NCBI GenBank assembly: GCA_910585565.1 | Contig: CAJUFC010000209.1 | Span: 1-36,884 of the forward strand | DNA: 36,884 nucleotides | Direction: 5' to 3' | Origin: an uncultured Eggerthellaceae bacterium | GTDB taxonomy: Bacteria; Actinomycetota; Coriobacteriia; Coriobacteriales; Eggerthellaceae | In this document: positions 7,129 through 13,845 of the stretch, in pieces | Numbering within the stretch: the first letter of the stretch is position 1 | How the letters are laid out: each line of letters starts with the position of its first letter | Notes under the pieces: model-generated | Told to the model about the DNA's origin: nothing | Database searches by the model: none | The model's input: only the letters and a program-made list of their open reading frames with translations | Program-made: the position numbers and the translations under genes

Positions 7129-9504
7129 TTAGTCAGCGTCGAGGCTGCGGACACGGCGCATGTTGCACATAACGCCCTTGTAGGGTGCGCCGAAGCCGAG
7201 CTTGCCGATGTTCATGTGCGGGACGAGGCTGTTGAAGTTGGACTTCCACACGCCATAGAGGTTGGGCTCTTCGCCGTCCTGCTCAGGGAACCACCAACCA
7301 TGAGCGCAGTTGATGATGCCGGGCTTCATGCACTCAGTGATCTCAGCCTTGAAGCGAGCCTCACCGAACATGTTGTAGACCTCTACCCAGTCGCCCTCAG
7401 TGATGCCGTACTCCTCAGCGGTCTCAGGATTGATCTGGACCCAGGGCCACGGATCGATCTGACGGAGGGACGGAACGTGACGATGCTCAGAGTGGAACGA
7501 GCTGTAGCGGCGCGAACCAGACGTCGAGATGAGCGGGTAGCCAGCAGCCATGTCGGGCTTGCTGATCGGGGAGTAGTTCGGCTCCTCGTAGTAAGGCAGC
7601 GGATCCTCGCCCCAGGATTCGTACAGAATCGAGTAAGCCTCGATCTGGCCGGTAATGGTGTTGAAGCCAGGTGCACCGTCGAAGCGCAGGAGGCCCTTCT
7701 CGTACTTCTCGTACTCGAAGCCATGAGCGCCAGGCTGGTACAGACCCATCTCCTGGAAGGCCTTCCAGTCGAGGCCGAGCTCCTTGAGCTGGTCAGAGTA
7801 GAAGTCCTCAACGGCCTTCTCGAGAGCAGCCAGGTCGAGCTTGCCGCGCTTGTCGCCGGTGAGCTCAGGTGCATACTGGCCATGCTCCAGCGTGCTCACG
7901 TCGAGGGTGTCGCCTGCCGGCTTGTACCACGGCCACCACGTCGGGTTGAGGCGCTGGCCGAACATGAGGCAGATCTCGACGTCAGACTTGCACTCGCCGA
8001 CCTGCAGAGCCTTGTTCATGGGGCCCATGAACACGGTGTTGCGGCCATAGTGAGTGAGGGTGATGCCGTTGTGCTCGGCCCAAGTAGCCATCGGCAGGAA
8101 GTAGTCGCCAACTGCCATAGCCGTCGGGGTGAGCGTGATGTCCTGGATGACGACGAACTCGAGCTTCTTGAGAGCGATGTGCCAGCGCTTCGGCTGAGCA
8201 GAGCACGTCGGGGTCAGGAAGTTGGAGCTGTTGAACCAACCCATGCGCAGTGCGTAGGGCTCGTCCGTCTCCATGGTGTTGAGCGTCTCGTCAGGCTGGG
8301 TGGTAGCCATACCGGTGGACAGGCCCGGCCAAGCAGCAGCACCAATGCGGAGCGACCAGATGTCGTCGGGCATAGCGCCACGCTGCTCCATGCGCCACTT
8401 ACCAAGCAGAGCAGACGGAGGACCAAGGGTCAGGCCGCCCGGACGGTCGATGGAGCCAGCGAGGCCAGCAAGGATGATGAACGCCTGCGAAAGCTGAACG
8501 CCATTCTTGTTCTGGTCGAAGGCCAGACCCCAAGCCCAACCGATCGGACGCTCGGTGCCGATGATGTGGGCAGCGCGCTTAATAGCCTCAGGATCAACCG
8601 TGGTGATCTCAGCGACCTTGTCGAGCGGATACTCGGCAGCGCGAGCCTTCATCTCATCGAGACCATAGATCCACTTCTCGGCGAACTCCTTGTCGTACTC
8701 GTCGTTCTCGAACATGAGGTTCATGATGCCGAGAGCGAGAGCCGTGTCCGTCTGAGGACGGAGCTGGAGAAGAACGTTGCCGCGATGTGCGCCAACCCAG
8801 GTGATACGGGGGTCAACGTCGATCAGATGGGTACCAAGACGCATCATGTCGACGAGGCAGTGACCGAAGAAGCCGTCACCATTGGAAGGCAGCGGCTCCT
8901 TGCCCCAGAGCACAACCCACTTGGAGAGGGTGTAAGCCGGGTCAAGGTAAGAGCCAGGCAGATGGCCTGCATAGTCGAGCTCGGGGTAGCCAGCACCGAG
9001 AACGTAGTCAGCGATGGAGCAACGCGGACCATAGCAGGACCAACCAGACTGCGTGTAGCAGCAGTTCGGCGACTGAAGGACAGAGAACGTAAGAGCATAG
9101 TAGAAGATGCAAGCCTCACGGCCGGTGCCACCGAAGCAAACGATGGACTCGGGGCCGTAGGTGGTCTGGAAGTAACGAACCTTCTCGCAGATGGTATCCA
9201 GAGCCTCATCCCACGTCGTCTGCTCCCACTTCATCTTGCCGCGATCCTCGCGAGCGCGCTTCATCGGGTGGATGATGCGGTTCGGCGAATAGGTGTACTC
9301 GCGCAGAGCAAGATTCATGGCGTTCACACGGCCGGTGGTGATGGGGTTGTTGTCATCGCCCTCGATGCGGATGAGCTCGTCACCCTTCGTAATGACGTTG
9401 ACGCCATATCCCACCGGATGCGATCCCGGAGGAGACCACGTGTTGGAGCGTGTCGCGACGGTGCCGTCCGCACGCTCGACTCGCCACTCTTTGCTGTAAG
9501 CCAT
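7129..9504 (-). CDS. Molybdopterin-dependent oxidoreductase (DMSO reductase family), catalytic subunit without FS0 cluster
   Basis: 791 residues; ATG 9504 preceded by AGAAGGA. Family landmarks: RIEGDDNNPITTGR (46-59), ALREYTYSPNRIIHPMKR (66-83), WEQTTWDEAL (93-102), a YGPESIVCFGG segment, and the C-terminal MopB-binding domain (ETAEEYGITEGDWVEVYN). The N-terminal 4Fe-4S motif C-x2-C-x3-C...C is gone: the aligned positions are about P26, H29, Y33 and N61 (GRVNAMN instead of GRLCPKG). There is no twin-arginine signal, so the enzyme is cytoplasmic. A molybdenum ligand probably lies in QSGWSCYGPRC (152-162); Ser153, Ser156 or Cys157 are candidates. Family members lacking this cluster include DMSO/TMAO reductases and pyrogallol-phloroglucinol transhydroxylase; cytoplasmic location and overall pattern favour the latter type. 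Catechol dehydroxylases of gut Eggerthellales are related enzymes. Substrate unknown; probably an aromatic or small organic compound sensed by the divergent regulator. Confidence 0.92.
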   Translation of the reverse strand: MAYSKEWRVERADGTVATRSNTWSPPGSHPVGYGVNVITKGDELIRIEGDDNNPITTGRVNAMNLALREYTYSPNRIIHPMKRAREDRGKMKWEQTTWDEALDTICEKVRYFQTTYGPESIVCFGGTGREACIFYYALTFSVLQSPNCCYTQSGWSCYGPRCSIADYVLGAGYPELDYAGHLPGSYLDPAYTLSKWVVLWGKEPLPSNGDGFFGHCLVDMMRLGTHLIDVDPRITWVGAHRGNVLLQLRPQTDTALALGIMNLMFENDEYDKEFAEKWIYGLDEMKARAAEYPLDKVAEITTVDPEAIKRAAHIIGTERPIGWAWGLAFDQNKNGVQLSQAFIILAGLAGSIDRPGGLTLGPPSALLGKWRMEQRGAMPDDIWSLRIGAAAWPGLSTGMATTQPDETLNTMETDEPYALRMGWFNSSNFLTPTCSAQPKRWHIALKKLEFVVIQDITLTPTAMAVGDYFLPMATWAEHNGITLTHYGRNTVFMGPMNKALQVGECKSDVEICLMFGQRLNPTWWPWYKPAGDTLDVSTLEHGQYAPELTGDKRGKLDLAALEKAVEDFYSDQLKELGLDWKAFQEMGLYQPGAHGFEYEKYEKGLLRFDGAPGFNTITGQIEAYSILYESWGEDPLPYYEEPNYSPISKPDMAAGYPLISTSGSRRYSSFHSEHRHVPSLRQIDPWPWVQINPETAEEYGITEGDWVEVYNMFGEARFKAEITECMKPGIINCAHGWWFPEQDGEEPNLYGVWKSNFNSLVPHMNIGKLGFGAPYKGVMCNMRRVRSLDAD

Positions 9505-9525
9505 ACTTTTCCTTCTTTCTCGCGA

Positions 9526-9543
9526 TTCCATTACTCAATGGAA
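9526..9543 (-). repeat. Stem-loop in the molybdoenzyme leader
   Basis: Perfect 7-bp arms TTCCATT and AATGGAA around a 4-base loop, ending about 9 bases upstream of the ribosome binding site of the catalytic-subunit gene. In the mRNA it could influence initiation or 5' stability. Confidence 0.5.
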
Positions 9544-9549
9544 CTTGCA

Positions 9550-9576
9550 CGCACATATATATACGATACATGTGCG
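9550..9576. promoter_or_regulatory. Inverted repeat flanking a TATATATA tract
   Basis: Arms CGCACAT (9550-9556) and ATGTGCG (9570-9576) are a perfect 7-bp inverted repeat with a 13-base AT-rich centre containing TATATATA. It lies about 46-72 bases upstream of the molybdoenzyme start and could be an operator or a palindromic -10 region. No convincing -35 is visible for it. Confidence 0.4.
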
Positions 9577-9644
9577 CTGCCTCCGAACGAAACATGACGG
9601 GCATCCCTAGCTGACCGCCACAAGACGCTCTTTGGCAAAGCGTA

Positions 9645-9665
9645 GCAACCGTGGCTAACGGTTGC
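9645..9665. promoter_or_regulatory. 21-bp palindrome, candidate operator in divergent region
   Basis: Arms GCAACCGT (9645-9652) and ACGGTTGC (9658-9665) with a 5-base centre. A possible leftward promoter (TTGTGT, 17 bases, TATTTA, reading from about 9697 down to 9669) would place this palindrome just downstream of the -10, close to the transcription start of the molybdoenzyme operon. Its outer half-sites CAACC/GGTTG are shared with the palindrome at 9731-9749. Confidence 0.5.
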
Positions 9666-9730
9666 GATTAAATATAGTAACAAACTAGTAAACACAATCA
9701 TACTGAAAGGTCATAATTGCGGTATGAGGC

Positions 9731-9749
9731 ATCAACCTCTCAGGTTGAT
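9731..9749. promoter_or_regulatory. 19-bp palindrome overlapping the luxR -35
   Basis: Arms ATCAACCT (9731-9738) and AGGTTGAT (9742-9749) with a 3-base centre. The right arm overlaps the -35 hexamer of the luxR-type gene, a position typical of an autoregulatory or repression site. The centres of this palindrome and the one at 9645-9665 are 85 bp apart, close to eight helical turns. Confidence 0.6.
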
Positions 9750-9773
9750 TTTTGTTGGGGGTATTCCTATAAT
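9745..9773 (+). promoter_or_regulatory. Sigma-70 promoter of the luxR-type gene
   Basis: TTGATT (9745-9750), 17-base spacer, TATAAT (9768-9773). Transcription would start near 9780, giving a leader of about 44 bases before the GTG start. The remainder of the 319-bp intergenic region (9505-9823) is AT-rich relative to the genes and contains the palindromes listed separately. Confidence 0.85.
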
Positions 9774-9823
9774 GCCTGTTCAGAGCCTAGTAAGGAACAT
9801 ATGTAGGGGATGAGTCGAAAGCC

Positions 9824-11638
9824 GTGGCACAGAACACTGCAAGGATTACGCTCAGCGTAGGAGATGACGGCCAAGGTCCCCGAACCGTAGGCGAGATTAA
9901 TGTCTTTGGACTGAGCTTTGCCCTCTACCAAGCCTGGATATATATGGCAGTGCTCGGGGCGGCAAAGACGTTTCGCGAAAATCCCGTTGCGCCATTCCTT
10001 CCAGGACTGGATGCTAGCCTGCAGCCGCTTCTCATCTACTCGTTTTTGACCTCGTCTGCCATCTGCCTGATACTTGTTGCCTTCGCCTCACATGCGCTCA
10101 CCGACCTCTTGTCTCGCAAGCGCACCGCCGCCACAACCTCGCTTGTGAGCTTTGTGGGCACGCTGTTGGTGTTCCTCGGCGGCACGCTGGGCACCCCAGC
10201 GGTCGTAGCGGGCGGAGTCCTCATGGGCCTTGGCTCGTCCGTGTTCCTGACAAGATGGGGCGTGGCCTTCTCGCGGTTCAGGTTCGCAACCTCGGTCATC
10301 AACTCGGCGATTGCGTTTGCGCTGGGATTTGTCGCGGCCGTGGCGTTCGTCAACTGGGTGCCCGCCCCGCTTACCGGCATGTTGGCGTTGCTGATGCCGA
10401 TTCTCATGACGGTGCCGTTCCGCAACCGAAAGCCCGCCGCTACAGCTGGCACCAGCGAGAACATCGAAGGCAAATACCTGCGAGGCTACCTGGTGCGGCT
10501 GATTGCCTGCCTTGCGTTCTTCGGCGTCGTCACGGGCGCCCTGCGAGCCATTTGCGGCACCCAGCTGCTTTCATACAGCGACGTCGCCATCGAGCTGGTC
10601 TTGGGGGCTGGTTGCTTCGCGAGCGTCATCGTGCTGGTCGGCGCCATGATCGCGACAAAGCGCGAGACCTCATGGGACTCCCTTTTTCGCATCGTCAGCC
10701 CCGTAATCGTGCTCGGCATCGTTGGCCTGACGCTCCTGACCGGGGACTTCGCCCTTCTGGGCTGCTTTTTCGTCTCGCTGGGATATGTGTGCCTTGAGGC
10801 GCTTCTCTGGATCTTCCTCGCCAATATGGCCAAGAGCATGAACGACTCGTCGGTGTTCGTCGTCAGCCTGGGCTATGGAGTGCTCCAAGCGTGCTCCATC
10901 CTAGGCGCAGCCCTCGAAAACGCGTTGGCTAACAACGCTGATGCGCTATCGCCTATCGCCTTCGAGGCGAACCTGGGTCACCTCGCCCTCATCCTCATAA
11001 CGGTCATCGCGTTCGGATACGCCATCCTTCCTCGCTACCGTGAGCTCAAGGCCCTCTTGGCCTCAGTGGTCTTGGCTTCGATGATACGAGGAAAGCGAGA
11101 TGAGGACGGATGGTCGGCCTGCGACAGCGTCGTTGCCGCCACAGACATCGAATCGGAGACCGAACGCGCGGTCGATGCCGCCAAAGCCTCCGCCGCCTCG
11201 GCCCCGGTAGCCGCTGCTCCCAGCGAAGCAAGCGCCACGACCGACGAAGGCACCAGCATGGGCGACGCCTATGGCGCCAAATCGACCAGCATCAACGTGG
11301 AGTACGCCATTACGGCAACGGAAAGCGACAACGAGCAGGAAGACGACCCCGACGATGCAGTGCCGCCTCAACCCGAGCGAGGAAGCTTCATGCGGCGGTG
11401 CGACGAGATCGTCAGCACATACCTGCTCTCAGAGCGGGAGCGCGAGGTGCTTGTGCTGCTGGCAAAGGGCCACAATGCGGCTTTCATCCAAGACAAGCTC
11501 TGCATCTCTCGCAGCACCGCCAAAACGCACATCAACCACATTTATAAGAAGCTCGACATCCACACACACCAAGAGCTGCTTACCATGGTGGAAGATCGAC
11601 AGCGCGGACCAGCCGCCCGCTCACGCAACGCCTCATAG
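9824..11638 (+). CDS. Polytopic membrane protein with C-terminal LuxR-type DNA-binding domain
   Basis: 604 residues. GTG 9824 is the first possible start after an in-frame TAA at 9791. Residues about 25-410 form some 11-12 hydrophobic helices resembling a transporter-like sensor; a polar, Ala/Glu/Asp-rich linker follows (about 425-520), and a LuxR/GerE helix-turn-helix closes the protein (LSEREREVLVLLAKGHNAAF, then ISRSTAKTHINHIYKKLDIH). Such membrane LuxR regulators are abundant in Eggerthellales and commonly sit beside reductase operons. The inference is that the membrane part senses a substrate or redox cue while the tethered C-terminus binds DNA. It is divergent from the molybdoenzyme operon with palindromes between them, making that operon the likely target, possibly with autoregulation. 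The signal and the sign of regulation are unknown. Confidence 0.93.
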   Translation: MAQNTARITLSVGDDGQGPRTVGEINVFGLSFALYQAWIYMAVLGAAKTFRENPVAPFLPGLDASLQPLLIYSFLTSSAICLILVAFASHALTDLLSRKRTAATTSLVSFVGTLLVFLGGTLGTPAVVAGGVLMGLGSSVFLTRWGVAFSRFRFATSVINSAIAFALGFVAAVAFVNWVPAPLTGMLALLMPILMTVPFRNRKPAATAGTSENIEGKYLRGYLVRLIACLAFFGVVTGALRAICGTQLLSYSDVAIELVLGAGCFASVIVLVGAMIATKRETSWDSLFRIVSPVIVLGIVGLTLLTGDFALLGCFFVSLGYVCLEALLWIFLANMAKSMNDSSVFVVSLGYGVLQACSILGAALENALANNADALSPIAFEANLGHLALILITVIAFGYAILPRYRELKALLASVVLASMIRGKRDEDGWSACDSVVAATDIESETERAVDAAKASAASAPVAAAPSEASATTDEGTSMGDAYGAKSTSINVEYAITATESDNEQEDDPDDAVPPQPERGSFMRRCDEIVSTYLLSEREREVLVLLAKGHNAAFIQDKLCISRSTAKTHINHIYKKLDIHTHQELLTMVEDRQRGPAARSRNAS

Positions 11639-11649
11639 CAAAACGCAAC

Positions 11650-11699
11650 AGGGGCGGAAGCGCCGCCCCCTTCCGATGGGCAACAGCGCTTCCGCCCCT
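11650..11699. terminator. Bidirectional hairpin between convergent luxR and serA genes
   Basis: Perfect 13-bp arms (11650-11662 and 11687-11699; core GGGGCGGAAGCG) around a 24-base loop, located 12 bp after the regulator stop and 41 bp beyond the phosphoglycerate dehydrogenase stop. An alternative shorter hairpin can form within it. T-runs are weak: rightward none, leftward only GTTTTG. Probably a shared terminator. Confidence 0.7.
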
Positions 11700-11739
11700 T
11701 CCTGATGCCGTGCCGCTCCCGCCAGTACGGGGCTGTCAG

Positions 11740-12660
11740 CTACAGATTCACGCAGTGCGTCTTGGTGCCATCGGCGAGATACGCCATGACCTCCTCGACA
11801 GCCATCTTGGCGCAGTTGTCCTCAGCCTCGGCGGTGCTTGCGCCCAGATGCGGCAAGACAATTGCGCGCTCCATGGCCACCACGGCAGGATTGGCGAAGT
11901 CGGTGACGTAGCGCGCCACCTTGCCTGACGCGAGGGACGCCGCCATCGCGTCGTCGTCAACGAGCACGTCGCGCGAGAAGTTCAGGAAGACGACACCGTC
12001 TTTCATCTGGCTGATGGCCTCAGCGTCGATCATGCCCTTGGTGGCATCGGTGGCGGGCACGTGAATCGTGATGTAGTCGCTCGTTGCATACAGGTCGGCT
12101 AGGTCCTCGACGAAACGTAGGTCGGACGATATGTCAGCCGCGCGCTGCGCATCCATGAACGGGTCGTACCCCACGACGTTCATGCCCAGCGCCTCCGCAG
12201 CGCCCACGACCATGCGCCCGATGGCGCCCAGACCGATGACGCCCAGCGTCTTGCCTGCTATCTCGCCACCCGCGAATGCCTTCTTCGCCTTCTCGGCCGC
12301 CTTGCCAACGTTCTCGTCGTCGGCGTTCTCGCGCACCCAGTCGATGCCGCCCAGAACGTCGCGCGCCGAAAGCAGCATGCCTGCCAGCACGAGCTCTTTG
12401 ACGGCGTTGGCGTTGGCACCGGGCGTGTTGAATACGGCAACGCCCGCGTCAGCCATCGCATCCAACGGGATGTTGTTGACGCCGGCACCCGCACGGGCAA
12501 CGGCCTTGAGCGACGGCGAAATCTGCATGTCATGCATGTTCGCCGAGCGAACGAGGATAACGTCAGCCTCGTCGGGGGCGTCCACGAGCTCGTATTCGTC
12601 GGTCAGGAAGTCGAGGCCCGCTTGCGAGATATTGTTCAGACAATGCACCTTATACGTCAT
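11740..12660 (-). CDS. serA: D-3-phosphoglycerate dehydrogenase, short form
   Basis: 306 residues; ATG 12660 follows AAAGGAAC. It is a D-2-hydroxyacid dehydrogenase: NAD-binding motif GVIGLGAIGRMV (about 142-153), the substrate-domain signature RAGAGVNNIPLDAM, catalytic Arg in NFSRDVLVDD and the catalytic His in PHLGAS. Enzymes of this class oxidise 3-phosphoglycerate to 3-phosphohydroxypyruvate, the first step of serine synthesis. The C-terminal ACT regulatory domain of long SerA proteins is absent, as in the short form of many anaerobes. The serine aminotransferase gene is not adjacent, so another D-2-hydroxyacid substrate cannot be excluded. A longer reading frame upstream is not supported by a ribosome binding site. 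Confidence 0.85.
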   Translation of the reverse strand: MTYKVHCLNNISQAGLDFLTDEYELVDAPDEADVILVRSANMHDMQISPSLKAVARAGAGVNNIPLDAMADAGVAVFNTPGANANAVKELVLAGMLLSARDVLGGIDWVRENADDENVGKAAEKAKKAFAGGEIAGKTLGVIGLGAIGRMVVGAAEALGMNVVGYDPFMDAQRAADISSDLRFVEDLADLYATSDYITIHVPATDATKGMIDAEAISQMKDGVVFLNFSRDVLVDDDAMAASLASGKVARYVTDFANPAVVAMERAIVLPHLGASTAEAEDNCAKMAVEEVMAYLADGTKTHCVNL

Positions 12661-12710
12661 GTTCAGTTCCTTTCGCGATATTGCATCGTCCAAGGATAGC
12701 ACGAGTGCGC

Positions 12711-13004
12711 TTACGCCAGCGACGAACCCGAGGCGACGACCATGATGACCACGGCAACGGCGATAATGACGGCCAGACCGGCCAAGATGCCCTTGATATA
12801 CATCATGCGCTTGGGCCACGGGTCGACCACCGGCGTCTCGCGACGACCTACCTGCGGCTCACCTTGCGCATGCAGAAGATTCATGCGCTTGGCCTCGACC
12901 ATGTCGCCCGCGCGATTGGGCTTGGCCATGTTAGAGGAGATGGCTCCTCCGCCGTAGGCCGCGCGTGACGGAGGCGCAGCCTTGTCGTTCAGTTCGTCCG
13001 TCAT
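12711..13004 (-). CDS. Small single-helix membrane protein
   Basis: 97 residues, family not recognised. Start ATG 13004 has AAAGG about 11 bases upstream. Residues 1-70 are polar and charged, containing a basic patch PKRMM just before one hydrophobic helix (about 71-93, rich in Ile, Ala and Val); the last few residues are Ser/Gly. This topology fits a C-terminally anchored protein with a cytoplasmic N-terminus. It lies 50 bp upstream of serA and 116 bp downstream of the SanA-like gene. Confidence 0.7.
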   Translation of the reverse strand: MTDELNDKAAPPSRAAYGGGAISSNMAKPNRAGDMVEAKRMNLLHAQGEPQVGRRETPVVDPWPKRMMYIKGILAGLAVIIAVAVVIMVVASGSSLA

Positions 13005-13067
13005 GATGATGCATGCCTTTCTGTCGTGTAATCGCACGGTCCGCGCAGCTGCGACGCCACGGTCAGG

Positions 13068-13095
13068 CGGTCGTGGCAGGCGTGCCAGGCGACCG
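13068..13095. repeat. GC-rich stem-loop between SanA-like gene and small membrane gene
   Basis: CGGTCGTGGCA (13068-13078) pairs with TGCCA..CGACCG (13083-13095) around a GGCG loop with a 2-base bulge, giving an 11-bp stem. A smaller hairpin, GGCAGG/CCTGCC (13102-13117), lies next to it, four bases after the SanA-like stop. No T-run; possible attenuating or processing structures. Confidence 0.4.
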
Positions 13096-13120
13096 TGCCG
13101 CGGCAGGCCCTCCTGCCCTC

Positions 13121-13768
13121 CTACGATGCCGCTATCGGCTGCTCCGCATCCTCGGGCGGGATGCGCAAGAGCGCCATGAAGAAGTCCTTGTCCCGGGCGA
13201 CGACGTCGCGCAGACTATATTTCGCCTGGTCATTATAGCTGCCCTTGTCAGCAGCCACCCCGATGGTGCGCAGGCCCAGCAGATCACCGATCATGAGCGC
13301 CCGGTAGAGGTGGTATGCCTGCGTCACCACCATCACGCTTTCGGCGCCAAACGCATGCGCGGCGCGATACATCGACCCATACGTGTCGTAGCCGGCATGG
13401 TCGACATAGATGGCGTCTTCGGGAACGCCGAGGCCCACCATGTAGCGCTTCATCGCATCCGACTCGTTGTAGTGCGACGTGCGATTGTCGCCGCTGGCGA
13501 TGATTGCCGGAGCCGCGCCCGCGAGATACAGGTCAGCTGCCACCTCCAGCCGGTCGGCGAGAATGTCTGAGGGCGTGCCGTCCGGCTTGACCGACGCCCC
13601 CAAGACGACGATGGCGTCAGCCTTGTCGCCGCCGCTTTCGATTTGGGCGATAGTGTGCACGTTCCCGCGCGTTGACAGGATGCAGTACGCGTTGATGGCA
13701 ATCGTGGCCGCCAGTGCAATGACGACGACCGCCACGATGCCAAGTGCTATCTTCTTAAACGTATTCAC
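13121..13768 (-). CDS. SanA/YdcF-like DUF218 membrane protein
   Basis: About 215 residues. An N-terminal membrane anchor (residues about 5-28) is followed by an extracytoplasmic DUF218 domain with its usual motifs: ADAIVVLGASV, SGDN-x5-YNESDAM, D-x-AGYDTYGSMYRA and VTQAYHLYRALMIGDLLGL. The closest described relative by eye is SanA, which in enterobacteria supports the envelope barrier and vancomycin exclusion; DUF218 proteins are thought to act in cell-wall or exopolysaccharide metabolism. Start uncertain: GTG 13768 gives a compact anchor, while GTG 13828, 17 bp after the leuS stop, would add 20 residues. The gene probably belongs to the leuS transcript. Confidence 0.86.
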   Translation of the reverse strand: MNTFKKIALGIVAVVVIALAATIAINAYCILSTRGNVHTIAQIESGGDKADAIVVLGASVKPDGTPSDILADRLEVAADLYLAGAAPAIIASGDNRTSHYNESDAMKRYMVGLGVPEDAIYVDHAGYDTYGSMYRAAHAFGAESVMVVTQAYHLYRALMIGDLLGLRTIGVAADKGSYNDQAKYSLRDVVARDKDFFMALLRIPPEDAEQPIAAS

Positions 13769-13845
13769 GACATGACCACATCCGTCATCTCGCTCCGCGC
13801 GCCAAGGAGCACGCCGCAGCGCCAGCACGCCAGCGCATCACCCTG

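Noticed and set aside
7108..9597. An open frame of 829 codons on the strand opposite the molybdoenzyme gene
   Set aside because: It mirrors the codon periodicity of the true gene; the predicted protein has no recognisable motif and there is no ribosome binding site. Long antisense frames are common in GC-rich genes.
12661..12819. N-terminal extension of the phosphoglycerate dehydrogenase
   Set aside because: The extra residues read through the 97-residue gene in another frame; ATG 12660 has AAAGGAAC and begins the conserved domain.
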